Below, piece by piece: positions 36,914 through 46,285 of a DNA stretch of 64,000 bases (position 1 is the stretch's first letter; each line of letters starts with the position of its first letter). This DNA comes from Bacteroidales bacterium (GTDB lineage: Bacteria > Bacteroidota > Bacteroidia > Bacteroidales > Muribaculaceae). The DNA lies in NCBI GenBank assembly GCA_015061005.1, contig SUXJ01000001.1:62001-126000 (forward strand). The letters run 5' to 3'. Position numbers and translations under genes: made by a program. Under the pieces are notes generated by a model, which saw only the letters and a program-made list of their open reading frames with translations, had not been told where the DNA came from and searched no databases.

Positions 36914-38905
36914 TTATTCTTCGTCGGGGATGGGGTGATACTGAACAAAGGCTTCCATGGCTTCGTATTCAGCAAGACCAAGAGAACTATACAACTGCGC
37001 AGTTGCGCGGTTACGTTCTTCGGCACGCTGCCAGAACAGACGATCGTCATCACCGAGGAAGGGCGCATTTTCCATTTGACTCTGATGTTTGAGAATGGAG
37101 TTGCGTTTGAAGCGCAGTTCTTCGGGAGAGATGGGTACAGCCATTTCGATATGGTCGATTTCCCATTCAGCCCAAGCTCCACGATACATCCAAATGCGAC
37201 AATCCTTCATCCATTCTTCGTCTTTAAATTCATCAACCACAGCAAACACTGCATCGGTGCAAACTCGGTGAGTTCCATGAGGATCAGCAAGGTCACCTGC
37301 AACGAAAATCTGATGAGGCTTCACGCTGAGAATCAACTCGCGAACAATTTCTATGTCTTTAATGGTAAGGTCACCTTTCTTAATCGCACCGGTTTCATAG
37401 AATGGCAAACGGAGGAAGTGAACGTTTTCAGGCTTCATACCGATGAACATGCAAGCAGAACGCGCTTCAGCCTGACGAATCATCGTTTTAAGAGTACGAA
37501 TGTCCTGAGAATCCATGTCACCGCTTTGCTTATTGGCAACGAATTCATTTATTTCACGACTCTTTTGCTTGAAATTTTCATTATCAAAGCCAAAGATGGG
37601 AGCGATGTAGTCGTTAACCATAATGTAGCGCATCATGTCTTCATCACCAACGGCGATGTTGCCTGATGTTTCATAAGCGACATGAACATCGTGGCCTTGA
37701 TCTACAAGACGCTTGAAAGTGCCCCCCATAGAGATAACATCATCATCGGGGTGAGGCGAGAATATGATAACTCGCTTGGGATAAGGATTGGCACGTTCGG
37801 GGCGATAGGTATCGTCAGCATTCGGTTTACCGCCGGGCCAACCGGTAATTGTGTGTTGCAGTTCGTTGAATACTTTGATATTTACATTGTAACCGCTGCC
37901 GAAAATGGCGAGAAGTTCACCGAGTCCATGGTCATTATAATCCTGATTGGTGAGTTTGAGGATAGGCTTTCCGGTTTGCTGGCAAAGCCAAACGATAGCA
38001 CGGCGAATGAGTTTGTCATTCCACTCGCAAGATGTCACAAGCCAAGGATGGGAGATTCGAGTGAGTTGCTCGGCGGCGTTGATGTCAAGCACGAGAGTCG
38101 TGCGGCTATGTGTTTGCAATAACGAAGCGGGAACATTTGGGGAAACAGGACCTTCAACGGCTTTGGCAACTACTGAAGCACGATTTTCGCCCCAAGCCAT
38201 AGCAATGATACGACGAGAAGCGAGAATGTCGCTCATGCCGAGAGTGAGAGCGGTGGTGGGGGCAGGGTCAACCTTATATGCACTAACTGCGTTTTGACGC
38301 TGTTCGGCACTGAGCAGCACAAGGCGACAAATGCTTGATGCAGTAGCACCGGCCTCGTTAAGGCCGAGGGAACCCTGACTGCCTACTTGACACAAACATA
38401 GGTCAAGACCGCCAACGTTTTCTATCAACGCTTCATATTCACGACACATTGCGCCAACTTGGGCTCGCGGACACTTTGAATTAAAAGTATGGACATTGGC
38501 CGGGTCAATATCAATGAATTTCAAGAAATTTTCATTAATTTCATCAATTGTTGAAAGACCGTCAACATTGCCATCATAATAGTAATCACATATATTGAAT
38601 ACAATAGTGTTTTTGAAGCTGACTTGACCTGCATTATATAATTTTACGAGGTCAGCATACACGGAATTAAGGCTATTTCCCGCACCGAGAGCAAGGACGA
38701 ACTTGCCCCGTTTTGCTTCTGCGCGTTGAAGCGCATGGACTACGTGTTCGGCAATGCCTTCAGAGCCTTCGGCACTGTTTTCGTAAATGCGAGTGTCAAT
38801 TTTTTCTTCACGGGTAAGAGCGGCAAGCTCAATTTCGTCAGCCGGGTCGTAGTAACGACTGGGTATGCTGTCGAGCTTGATTTTAGAACTTAGATTTGTT
38901 CTCAT
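36914..38905 (-). CDS. NagB-like/PIG-L (LmbE) fusion protein
   Basis: A 663-residue two-domain protein. Residues 1-370 match the glucosamine-6-phosphate deaminase fold (KFVLALGAGNSLNSVYADLV; CQVGSQGSLGLNEAG). The catalytic positions of Escherichia coli NagB are changed: the FNMDEY region reads FNICDYY, and the GHIAFNEP loop has Ser in place of the His while keeping NE. Residues about 390-663 are a PIG-L deacetylase-type domain with the zinc motif SPHPDDDVISMGG and GDLADPHGTHRVC. It probably acts on amino sugars, with the second domain as the likelier active one. It has its own promoter and terminator. Confidence 0.85.
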   Translation of the reverse strand: MRTNLSSKIKLDSIPSRYYDPADEIELAALTREEKIDTRIYENSAEGSEGIAEHVVHALQRAEAKRGKFVLALGAGNSLNSVYADLVKLYNAGQVSFKNTIVFNICDYYYDGNVDGLSTIDEINENFLKFIDIDPANVHTFNSKCPRAQVGAMCREYEALIENVGGLDLCLCQVGSQGSLGLNEAGATASSICRLVLLSAEQRQNAVSAYKVDPAPTTALTLGMSDILASRRIIAMAWGENRASVVAKAVEGPVSPNVPASLLQTHSRTTLVLDINAAEQLTRISHPWLVTSCEWNDKLIRRAIVWLCQQTGKPILKLTNQDYNDHGLGELLAIFGSGYNVNIKVFNELQHTITGWPGGKPNADDTYRPERANPYPKRVIIFSPHPDDDVISMGGTFKRLVDQGHDVHVAYETSGNIAVGDEDMMRYIMVNDYIAPIFGFDNENFKQKSREINEFVANKQSGDMDSQDIRTLKTMIRQAEARSACMFIGMKPENVHFLRLPFYETGAIKKGDLTIKDIEIVRELILSVKPHQIFVAGDLADPHGTHRVCTDAVFAVVDEFKDEEWMKDCRIWMYRGAWAEWEIDHIEMAVPISPEELRFKRNSILKHQSQMENAPFLGDDDRLFWQRAEERNRATAQLYSSLGLAEYEAMEAFVQYHPIPDEE

Positions 38906-38941
38906 GGTGTTTATATATGTATTATTGGTTATTCGTTAGGG

Positions 38942-38968
38942 CAAATGTACGAAAAAAAGGGCTATCAA
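38942..38968 (-). promoter_or_regulatory. Promoter of the NagB-like gene
   Basis: On the minus strand TACATTTG (38949-38942); the nearest TTG (38968-38966) has a 16-base spacer, shorter than usual. The leader would be about 35 bases. Confidence 0.55.
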
Positions 38969-39009
38969 AAAAAGTCAAACCGACAAAAAAACATTTTTTA
39001 GCCAATTGA

Positions 39010-40035
39010 TTAGAATATTTTGCGAGAATTAAGCCATTTTTGGAATTTTCGCGCATTTACCAAATGCTGACTATAGGTAGTGGAGAAGTTATGAAGTCCG
39101 GAGCGGTCAGGTCGCGCACACATATAAAGATAGTCATGGTCAGGCGCATCTAAAACAGCCAGCAAGACTGATTTTTCCGGGATACTGATAGGACCCGGCG
39201 GCACTCCGGGATATTTGTAAGTGTTATACGGAGAATCGACTGTGAGATGCTTGTTCAGTATTCGACGCAGCGAAAAGTCTCCCAGAGCAAATTTCACAGT
39301 GGGGTCTGCTTGTAGCAGCATATTTTTGTGAATGCGGTTAAGATATAGTCTTGCCACAGTTTTTCGCTCCTCGGGGTCCTTGGTTTCGTCAGCTACTATG
39401 GATGCTATAGTAGCAACTTTGACCGGATTGAGTCCGAGAGCTTTAGCTTTAGCTCTACGTTCATCGTTCCAAAAATTATTTCGCTCTTGAAGGAGTCGGC
39501 TCACCACTTTGTCGGCCGAGGCATCCCAGTAGAATTCATAGGTATCAGGGATAAAAGCTGCCGGATATTGCTCTCGAGCAGTAAAACCGGCCGGCGGAAG
39601 CACTCGCTGACAGGCGTCGAGAAAATCCGATGCCGACATATCAAGTTGAGCATCAAGCCGTTCGGCGAGAACCTCAAGAGTTCGGACACTGATAAACGTT
39701 ACTCTCACGGGCGTCTGATTTCGGCTGATTAGAGTTCTTGCAATGTCCTTTGCCGTAGTTCCGGGTTTAATGAGATATGCACCGCGAATAACCGCTGAAT
39801 CATTAGCCACCGCACAATAGACACTGAAAACTCGCGAACCGGTTTCATCACCCAAGGCAGACTTGAGAGAATCGGCTAAAGCAGTGCGCGTGGTTCCAGT
39901 CGGGAGATATATCCACCGAGATTCTTCTCCCTTAAACGGCGCATGGATATAGTTCCACACATATATGCCTGAGGCGGCGCCAATTACCATCAATACAAAT
40001 ACGACGCCAAGTATAATCTTTAATGATTTTTTCAT
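39010..40035 (-). CDS. mltG: Endolytic transglycosylase MltG
   Basis: It cuts nascent peptidoglycan strands at the inner membrane. The 341-residue protein has one N-terminal transmembrane helix (about 6-28), a LysM-like middle part and the YceG/MltG domain: ASIVADETKDPEERKTVARL with the conserved Glu before Thr, YLNRIHKNMLLQADPTVKFA and NTYKYPGVPPGPISIPE near the C-terminus. Its ATG follows the T run of a strong terminator by a few bases, so it needs read-through from mdh or a promoter hidden in the hairpin. Confidence 0.93.
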   Translation of the reverse strand: MKKSLKIILGVVFVLMVIGAASGIYVWNYIHAPFKGEESRWIYLPTGTTRTALADSLKSALGDETGSRVFSVYCAVANDSAVIRGAYLIKPGTTAKDIARTLISRNQTPVRVTFISVRTLEVLAERLDAQLDMSASDFLDACQRVLPPAGFTAREQYPAAFIPDTYEFYWDASADKVVSRLLQERNNFWNDERRAKAKALGLNPVKVATIASIVADETKDPEERKTVARLYLNRIHKNMLLQADPTVKFALGDFSLRRILNKHLTVDSPYNTYKYPGVPPGPISIPEKSVLLAVLDAPDHDYLYMCARPDRSGLHNFSTTYSQHLVNARKFQKWLNSRKIF

Positions 40036-40040
40036 TTTAG

Positions 40041-40080
40041 AAAAAAGTCGGACCTGTCCGTCCGAGCGAGACAGGTCCGA
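40041..40080 (-). terminator. Terminator after mdh, directly ahead of mltG
   Basis: On the minus strand a perfect 11-base-pair stem (40080-40070 with 40058-40048) is followed by C and six T (40046-40041). The T run ends five bases before the mltG ATG. Confidence 0.85.
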
Positions 40081-40101
40081 TAATATTATCTTATAAGAGA
40101 A

Positions 40102-41037
40102 TTAAAGGGCACCAGCAAGGGCAGCGTTAGTATTGCGCACAGCGTCTGCACTCTTAGCGAAGAGAGCCTTTTCTTCGTCGTTGAGGTCAAATTCAACAAC
40201 TTTTTCGATACCATTCTTGCCAAGGATACAAGGAACACCAATGCAGATATCGCTCTGACCATATTCACCTTCGAGATAAGCAGAGCAAGGAATCATGCGC
40301 TTAGTATCGTGGATAACAGCATCTACCACGCTTGCTGCAGCCGCACCGGGAGCATACCAAGCCGAAGTTCCGAGCAGACCGGTAAGAGTAGCGCCTCCAA
40401 CCATTGTGTCAGCTGCAACCTTTTGCAGTTCATCAGCCGGGAGGAGAGTAGAAACGGGCACGCCGTTGAGAGCAGCATAACGAGTCAAAGGAATCATTGT
40501 GGTGTCACCGTGGCCACCGATAACGATACCGTCCACTTCAGCGGGGTTCGCTTTGAGAGCCTTTGACAGATAGTATTGGAAACGTCCGCTATCAAGAGCG
40601 CCACCCATGCCTATGATTTTATTCTTGGGCAGACCGGAAGTTTTGTGGATAAGATAGGTCATAGTGTCCATGGGGTTTGACACACAGATAATGACTGCAT
40701 TGGGAGAATGAGCGAGCACTTGTTCGGTAACGCTCTTAACGATGCCGGCGTTGACACCGATCAGTTCTTCGCGAGTCATGCCTGGTTTACGAGGAATACC
40801 GGAAGTAATAACAACTGCATCAGAACCGGCAGTAGCAGTGTAATCATTGGTTACACCGGTGGCACGAGTTTTCACACCGAGGATATTAGCGGTTTGCATG
40901 ATATCCATCACCTTGCCTTCCGAGAGACCTTCTTTGATGTCGATGAGAACAACTTCATCTGCAATTCCGCATGTAATCAAAACATTGGCACAAGTTGCGC
41001 CGACATTTCCGGCGCCTACGACTGTTACTTTTGACAT
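40102..41037 (-). CDS. mdh: Malate dehydrogenase (LDH-like type)
   Basis: It interconverts malate and oxaloacetate with NAD in the cytoplasm. The 311-residue protein starts with the Rossmann loop VVGAGNVGATCANVL, has an Asp binding the NAD ribose in VVLIDIKEG, the substrate-binding Arg loop SGIPRKPGMTREEL, and the catalytic His in IVIGGHGDTTMIPL. The Arg in the loop after SGIPRKPGM supports malate over lactate. It has a promoter at 41078-41085 and a strong terminator downstream. Confidence 0.95.
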   Translation of the reverse strand: MSKVTVVGAGNVGATCANVLITCGIADEVVLIDIKEGLSEGKVMDIMQTANILGVKTRATGVTNDYTATAGSDAVVITSGIPRKPGMTREELIGVNAGIVKSVTEQVLAHSPNAVIICVSNPMDTMTYLIHKTSGLPKNKIIGMGGALDSGRFQYYLSKALKANPAEVDGIVIGGHGDTTMIPLTRYAALNGVPVSTLLPADELQKVAADTMVGGATLTGLLGTSAWYAPGAAAASVVDAVIHDTKRMIPCSAYLEGEYGQSDICIGVPCILGKNGIEKVVEFDLNDEEKALFAKSADAVRNTNAALAGAL

Positions 41038-41077
41038 ATCTTTAAAAAGTTTTATGGATTAGTTGATTTGAGTGATA

Positions 41078-41085
41078 CAAAGATA
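41078..41085 (-). promoter_or_regulatory. -7 box of mdh
   Basis: TATCTTTG on the minus strand, about 40 bases before the mdh ATG. No clear TTG at -33. Confidence 0.5.
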
Positions 41086-41199
41086 CGGAAAAGAAAAGTG
41101 AAAGCGAGCGAGATTAACATAAATTAACTACGCACACAAAAGCATATTCTGCCATTTGGCGTAAATTCGCGAATAAAATACCAAAATAGGATAAAAAAT

Positions 41200-41808
41200 A
41201 TGTTTTCAGGAATTGTAGAAGAGCCTGCAAAAGTAGTAGGCATACAGAAAATAGGCGGGAACGTTGAATTTCGCATTAACAGTACGTTTGCAAAAGAATT
41301 GAAAGTAGATCAATCGGTGGCGCACAACGGAGTGTGTCTGACCGTTACGTCTATACGCAAAGAAGACGACACCTATACCGTAACAGCAATTGAGGAAACG
41401 TTGCGCAGATCAAATTTGGGTCTTCTCAATGAGGGTGACCGCGTTAACTTGGAGCGTTCAATGATGATGAACGGAAGATTGGACGGCCATATTGTTCAAG
41501 GACATGTTGACTGTACGGCACAGTGCATTGAACGCAAGGAACTTGACGGCTCGGTTGAGTTTACGTTTGAATATGCCGTGGAGCCGGAGTTGGTTCAGAA
41601 AGGATATTTCACGGTTGAGAAAGGTTCGGTGACAGTTAACGGCGTATCGTTGACGGTATGCAATTCAGAACCAAACCGCTTCGGAGTTGCCATTATTCCA
41701 TACACGTTGGAGCATACAAATCTCGGTGATGTCAAAGTAGGCACAGCGGTCAACTTGGAGTTTGACATAATCGGCAAATACGTTGCTCGTTTGCAAGAAT
41801 TAAAATAA
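41200..41808 (+). CDS. ribE: Riboflavin synthase alpha subunit
   Basis: It dismutates two 6,7-dimethyl-8-ribityllumazine molecules to riboflavin. The 202-residue protein begins MFSGIVEE and consists of two repeated lumazine-binding barrels (about 1-97 and 98-195), each with the S/T-V-NGVCLTV pattern (HNGVCLTVTS and VNGVSLTVCN) and the G-HIVQGHVD motif in the first. The length is standard. It is the first gene of the long plus-strand run but is followed by a separate promoter before ftsX. Confidence 0.95.
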   Translation: MFSGIVEEPAKVVGIQKIGGNVEFRINSTFAKELKVDQSVAHNGVCLTVTSIRKEDDTYTVTAIEETLRRSNLGLLNEGDRVNLERSMMMNGRLDGHIVQGHVDCTAQCIERKELDGSVEFTFEYAVEPELVQKGYFTVEKGSVTVNGVSLTVCNSEPNRFGVAIIPYTLEHTNLGDVKVGTAVNLEFDIIGKYVARLQELK

Positions 41809-41833
41809 TAGTAACAAATTTTGCTCCAATTAC

Positions 41834-41865
41834 TTGACAAAGGGGGGCGAAATTTCGTAACTTTG
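41834..41865 (+). promoter_or_regulatory. ftsX promoter
   Basis: TAACTTTG at 41858-41865 with TTG at 41834-41836, 21 bases upstream; the spacer includes G6. Only nine bases separate the box from the ATG at 41875, so the leader is very short. Confidence 0.75.
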
Positions 41866-41874
41866 CAGACGAAT

Positions 41875-42738
41875 ATGAAATCAAGAAAAGGATTCAGGTC
41901 GCTGAGCGTGCAGATGACTGCAGTCGTTTCAGTGACGTTGGTATTGTTGCTGCTCGGAACAGCGGCAACACTCGGCATGTTTGCTCGCAACGTCACAACA
42001 GACATCAAGGAACAGATGGGCTTTGACGTTGTATTGGAAGACACCGTTACGGAGAGCGAGATAAATTCATTCAAACAACTCTTTAGTGAGGCGGCATACG
42101 TATCGTCGTTTGTTTATCACTCTCCGGAAGAGATTCTCAATAATTGGCGCCAAGAAATGGGCGAAGATCTCACCGTACTGCTTGATATGAACCCGTTTCT
42201 GCCGGAGTTTGAAATCAACGTAAAAGCAGAGTATGCGTCCGCCGACAGCTTAGATGCAATAATGATTCCTCTGAGCGAAGTTTCGGGAGTATGTGAAGTA
42301 AACGGCCATACGGAGATTGTCGAAGCCGTCAGTCATAATCTATCGAAAGCGATGATGGTGCTGATTATAATTATGTTGGCACTGCTACCGATCGCTTTGG
42401 TGCTGATAAACAACACCGTGCGACTCACAATATATTCTCGCCGCTTCACCATACACACAATGAAACTCGTTGGTGCCAGCCGCGGTTTTATACGTAAACC
42501 ATTCCTGTTAAGCAACATGCTTCAGGGGCTAATTGCAGGTATTTTGGCGAGTGCACTACTTGCCGGAGCGTATGGATATTTATGGAACACAGACGAGGTT
42601 ACTCGCAGTGCTCTTACTTCTGATATGCTGCTGATAACATGCAGCGGGATGCTGGTATGCGGTCCGATTCTATGTTTGATTGCAGCGGCATGGTCCACTC
42701 AACGATATTTGAGTAAAGATTACGACAAACTTTTTTGA
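41875..42738 (+). CDS. ftsX: Cell division protein FtsX
   Basis: An integral membrane protein that with FtsE controls peptidoglycan hydrolases at the septum. ATG 41875 gives 287 residues starting MKSRKGFRSLSVQMTAVVSV; an upstream TTG at 41821 lies in the promoter and is rejected. There are four hydrophobic segments (one near 15-37, three in the last 130 residues), an extracellular domain between them, and the conserved MKLVGASRGFIRKPFL loop. ftsE is not in the window. The start is 9 bases after the -7 box. Confidence 0.9.
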   Translation: MKSRKGFRSLSVQMTAVVSVTLVLLLLGTAATLGMFARNVTTDIKEQMGFDVVLEDTVTESEINSFKQLFSEAAYVSSFVYHSPEEILNNWRQEMGEDLTVLLDMNPFLPEFEINVKAEYASADSLDAIMIPLSEVSGVCEVNGHTEIVEAVSHNLSKAMMVLIIIMLALLPIALVLINNTVRLTIYSRRFTIHTMKLVGASRGFIRKPFLLSNMLQGLIAGILASALLAGAYGYLWNTDEVTRSALTSDMLLITCSGMLVCGPILCLIAAAWSTQRYLSKDYDKLF

Positions 42739-42764
42739 AAAGGATAAACAGACATCACCAAAAA

Positions 42765-43058
42765 ATGGCGACAAAACAATCATATACAACTAAGCCCCAA
42801 AAACAAGAACTGATTAAGGAAGAACGGGGGAACTATCCGCTAACGCGAATAAATTTCATCATGATGGCGATAGCCGGTGCGGCAATCGTTGTCGGGTTTC
42901 TGTTGATGCTTGGTCCCAAAACCACAGCAGCAGGATTTGAACCGGATATTTTTTCAACGCGCCGCATCGTTATCGGTCCGGCTCTAAGTTTTTTAGGGTT
43001 TGCGTTTATGGGCTTTGCAATCATCTATCGTTCACATAAAGAAAACCAAAATAAATAA
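42765..43058 (+). CDS. DUF3098 family small membrane protein
   Basis: From ATG 42765 the product is 97 residues; an upstream TTG at 42735 overlaps ftsX and is possible. Two transmembrane helices (about 35-55 and 73-93) with the family pattern RINFIMMAIAGAAIVVGFLL and FSTRRIVIGPALSFLGF. DUF3098 genes commonly sit between ftsX and uppP in Bacteroidetes, which suggests a role in cell envelope growth or division; function is unknown. It overlaps uppP by one base. Confidence 0.85.
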   Translation: MATKQSYTTKPQKQELIKEERGNYPLTRINFIMMAIAGAAIVVGFLLMLGPKTTAAGFEPDIFSTRRIVIGPALSFLGFAFMGFAIIYRSHKENQNK

Positions 43059-43906
43059 TGGACTGTATTGACACCCTAATCCTTGGCATAGTTCAAGGTC
43101 TGACGGAGTATCTGCCCGTATCATCGAGCGGTCACTTGGAAATTTCAAAGGCCGTTTTGGGCAGCGATCTTGAAGGAGGCGCATCTCTTCAGCTGAGTTT
43201 AATCTTACATGTTGCCACCGTACTTAGCACCATAGTGATTTTATGGAGAGAATTTTGGCCCCTGGTAAAATCCTTTTTCGGCTTCAAACGTGATGACAAT
43301 TTTTACTATGTGTGTAAAATCTTGGTATCATGCATACCGGTAGGCATTGTAGGATTCTGCTTCAATGATGATATTGAGGCATTGTTTGAAGGTAATTTGT
43401 TGATAGTGGGTATCTGCTTGTTAGCAACCGCGCTATTATTAAGTTTTGCATATTTCACACGAACTCGTGAAGCATTGCGCAATCCCGGAGCGCCGCAGGG
43501 GCGCGATATTTCTTGGTGGGATGCTTTGATTATCGGCTGCGGACAGGCTGTTGCCGTGCTGCCCGGCTTGTCCCGTTCAGGCACCACAATCGCCACCGGT
43601 ATAATCCTTGGTGATAACCGCGAAAAAGTAGCGAAATTTTCATTCTTCATGGTGATAATCCCCATTTTGGGCGAGGGACTTCTCGACATCAAGGATATGC
43701 TATTCCCCGCTATTGAAGCCGTAGGCTCCGAAGCTGCAGCAGTTAGTCCTATCGCCATGATTGTAGGCTTCCTGGCATCATTCCTTGTGGGCTGCTTGGC
43801 ATGTAAATGGATGCTCTCAATTGTCAAAAAGGGCAAATTAGTTTGGTTTGCCGTTTATTGCTTATTGGTAGGAGCATTCTGCATTTATTGGTCGTTAACA
43901 CATTAA
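43058..43906 (+). CDS. uppP: Undecaprenyl-diphosphatase
   Basis: It recycles the lipid carrier of peptidoglycan synthesis and its loss raises bacitracin sensitivity. The 282-residue membrane protein has the BacA motifs GLTEYLPVSSSGHLEI near the N-terminus and LPGLSRSGTTIATG in the middle. The length is normal. It overlaps the DUF3098 gene by one base, and truB starts 3 bases after its stop, so the genes are tightly coupled. Confidence 0.95.
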   Translation: MDCIDTLILGIVQGLTEYLPVSSSGHLEISKAVLGSDLEGGASLQLSLILHVATVLSTIVILWREFWPLVKSFFGFKRDDNFYYVCKILVSCIPVGIVGFCFNDDIEALFEGNLLIVGICLLATALLLSFAYFTRTREALRNPGAPQGRDISWWDALIIGCGQAVAVLPGLSRSGTTIATGIILGDNREKVAKFSFFMVIIPILGEGLLDIKDMLFPAIEAVGSEAAAVSPIAMIVGFLASFLVGCLACKWMLSIVKKGKLVWFAVYCLLVGAFCIYWSLTH

Positions 43907-43909
43907 TCA

Positions 43910-44647
43910 ATGGACTTTGTCAGCGGACAGATACTAAAGGTTGACAAACCTCTGCATTGGACATCGTTTGATGTCGTGAAACGCGTGCGCGGTGTGTTAA
44001 CACGCCGCCATGGCGTGAAACGCTTCAAAGTGGGGCACGCCGGCACGCTTGATCCGCTGGCTACCGGAGTTATGCTCATTTGTACCGGACGAGCCACCAA
44101 ACGCATCGACGAATTGCAAGCCGGAGAAAAAGAATACGTGGCAACAGTCAGGTTTGGAGCTACGACCCCCAGCTACGACCTTGAGACGCAAATTGATGCC
44201 ACCTACCCCACAGATAACCTATGCCGACAAGCCATAGCCGATGTGCTTCCGAAGTTTACCGGAGCCATAATGCAAGTACCACCGATATTTTCAGCAGTGA
44301 AAATCGATGGGCAGAGAGCTTATAAGATGGCTCGCAAAGGAACAACACCCGAAATTCAAGCCAAACCTATAGTAATTTCAGAATTAGAGTTACTGCATTA
44401 TAATTCAGAAACACATGAGGCTCGCCTTAGAGTGGTGTGCAGCAAAGGGACATATATACGCTCTCTGGCTCGCGACCTCGGCGAAGCACTGAAATGCGGA
44501 GCACACCTGACGGGATTGCGCCGCACTCGCGTTGGCACGACATCCATTTATGACTGTGCAGACGTGGCACAACTTATTGAGGGACTCAAAACCATAGAAC
44601 TTGAGTTCCCCGAAGATTTTGAAAACAATAAAGCAAAAAAAATATAG
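43910..44647 (+). CDS. truB: tRNA pseudouridine-55 synthase
   Basis: It makes pseudouridine at position 55 of the T loop of tRNAs. The 245-residue protein contains the KRFKVGHAGTLDPLATG motif with the catalytic Asp, the QVPPIFSAVKIDGQRAY loop and the C-terminal SKGTYIRSLARDLG. It is shorter than Escherichia coli TruB as it lacks most of the C-terminal PUA part, which is common in this phylum. It lies between uppP and queA, two base pairs away from each in practical terms. Confidence 0.94.
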   Translation: MDFVSGQILKVDKPLHWTSFDVVKRVRGVLTRRHGVKRFKVGHAGTLDPLATGVMLICTGRATKRIDELQAGEKEYVATVRFGATTPSYDLETQIDATYPTDNLCRQAIADVLPKFTGAIMQVPPIFSAVKIDGQRAYKMARKGTTPEIQAKPIVISELELLHYNSETHEARLRVVCSKGTYIRSLARDLGEALKCGAHLTGLRRTRVGTTSIYDCADVAQLIEGLKTIELEFPEDFENNKAKKI

Positions 44648-44652
44648 GAGCA

Positions 44653-45702
44653 ATGAAACTGAGTCAATTCAACTTCGACCTTCCCAATGAACTTATCGCG
44701 CAATATCCTCGAGCAGAGCGCGATGAAGCTCGCTTGATGGTGCTCAACCGCAAGACAGGCAAAATCGAGCATAGGATATTCAAAGAAATCATTGAATACT
44801 TCACTGAAGGGGACGTGATGGTGTTTAACGACACAAAGGTATTTCCGGCAAAACTTTATGGCAACAAGGAGCGCACAAATGCTCGCATAGAGGTGTTTCT
44901 GCTGCGAGAACTTAACTCGGAGTTGAAATTATGGGACGTATTGGTTGAACCTGCGCGGAAAATTCGCATCGGCAACAAGCTCTACTTCGGTGAAGACGAA
45001 TCCTTAGTGGCAGAAGTAATAGACAACACCACTTCCCGAGGTCGCACTCTCAGATTTCTCTTTGACGGCTCTCACGATGAGTTTAAGAAAGCCCTGTTCA
45101 CTCTTGGTATGACCCCTCTGCCCGAACATATCACTCGCGAACCTGAAGAAATTGATGAAGAGCAATTTCAAACCGTTTACGCCACAAATGAAGGCGCAGT
45201 AGTTGCGCCAGGCGCCGGACTTCACTTCAGTCGCTTGCTCATGAAGAGACTTGAAGTCAAGGGAATTGAGCTTGGATTTATGACAGTACACTCCGGGCTT
45301 GGTACTTTCCGGGAAATTGACGTAGAAGATTTGTCGAAACATCGTATTGACTCTGAGGAAGTTTTGGTAAACGACAAATTGGTCAACATGGTCAATACCG
45401 CCAAAGACAATGGCAAGCAAGTTTTGGCAGTTGGAACGTCAGTGCTACGCGGCATGGTAGCCGGCGAATCCATGAACGGACACTTGAAGAGCTATTCCGG
45501 TTGGAACAATAAGTTTATCGCACCGCCTTATGATTTCACAGTACCTACGGCATTAGTGAGCAACTTCCACTTACCCTTGAGCACAATGATTATGATGGAA
45601 GCAGCATTCGGCGGCTACGAGAATGTTATGAAAGCCTACGAAGTGGCCATCGCCGAGAAGTATAATTTCGGCACATACGGTGATTCACTCCTTATAATAT
45701 AA
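44653..45702 (+). CDS. queA: S-adenosylmethionine:tRNA ribosyltransferase-isomerase
   Basis: It transfers and rearranges the ribose of SAM to make epoxyqueuosine in tRNA. The 349-residue protein starts [19 protein letters not shown] and has [17 protein letters not shown], the central [17 protein letters not shown] and [19 protein letters not shown]. All are diagnostic of QueA. It follows truB by 5 bases, joining two tRNA modification genes in one transcript. Confidence 0.96.
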   Translation: MKLSQFNFDLPNELIAQYPRAERDEARLMVLNRKTGKIEHRIFKEIIEYFTEGDVMVFNDTKVFPAKLYGNKERTNARIEVFLLRELNSELKLWDVLVEPARKIRIGNKLYFGEDESLVAEVIDNTTSRGRTLRFLFDGSHDEFKKALFTLGMTPLPEHITREPEEIDEEQFQTVYATNEGAVVAPGAGLHFSRLLMKRLEVKGIELGFMTVHSGLGTFREIDVEDLSKHRIDSEEVLVNDKLVNMVNTAKDNGKQVLAVGTSVLRGMVAGESMNGHLKSYSGWNNKFIAPPYDFTVPTALVSNFHLPLSTMIMMEAAFGGYENVMKAYEVAIAEKYNFGTYGDSLLII

Positions 45703-45724
45703 CTTTACCACAAAATATATAACC

Positions 45725-46285
45725 ATGACTAATCCCAAAACCTATCTTGACCCCGCCGAAGAGAAAATGCAGATGGCGGTAGCATTTCTTGATGAATCGT
45801 TGAGCCATATCCGCGCAGGCAAAGCCAATCCAAAACTCCTTGACGGTATTCGCGTGGATTATTACGGTTCAGCATCACCAATCAGCAACGTTGCCAACGT
45901 TTCGGTTCCTGATGCTCGCACCATTGTGATTACCCCTTGGGAGAAATCAATGTTTCGCGAAATCGAAAAGGCTATTATCAACTCCGAGCTCGGCATAACT
46001 CCTGAAAACAATGGTGAAGTAATTCGTTTGACTATTCCGCCGCTAACCGAAGAACGCCGTAAGACGCTGGTAAAACAAAGTAAGGCAGAAGCAGAGAACG
46101 CCAAAGTAAGTGTTCGCAATGCGCGCCGCGATGCCATTGACGGCTTGAAGAAAGCGGTTAAGCAAGGTATGCCTGAAGACGTTGAAAAAGATGCAGAAGG
46201 TTCGGCACAAAAGCTTCACGATAAATATATGAAGCAAATTGACGACCTTTTTGCAGCAAAGGAGAAGGAGATTCTAACGGTTTGA
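45725..46285 (+). CDS. frr: Ribosome recycling factor
   Basis: It splits post-termination ribosomes together with EF-G. The 186-residue protein has the normal length and the two-domain plan: a long helical domain with the region [20 protein letters not shown], domain II with [19 protein letters not shown], and the C-terminal helix [18 protein letters not shown]. Its stop overlaps the start of the DUF3256 gene (TGATG). Confidence 0.96.
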   Translation: MTNPKTYLDPAEEKMQMAVAFLDESLSHIRAGKANPKLLDGIRVDYYGSASPISNVANVSVPDARTIVITPWEKSMFREIEKAIINSELGITPENNGEVIRLTIPPLTEERRKTLVKQSKAEAENAKVSVRNARRDAIDGLKKAVKQGMPEDVEKDAEGSAQKLHDKYMKQIDDLFAAKEKEILTV

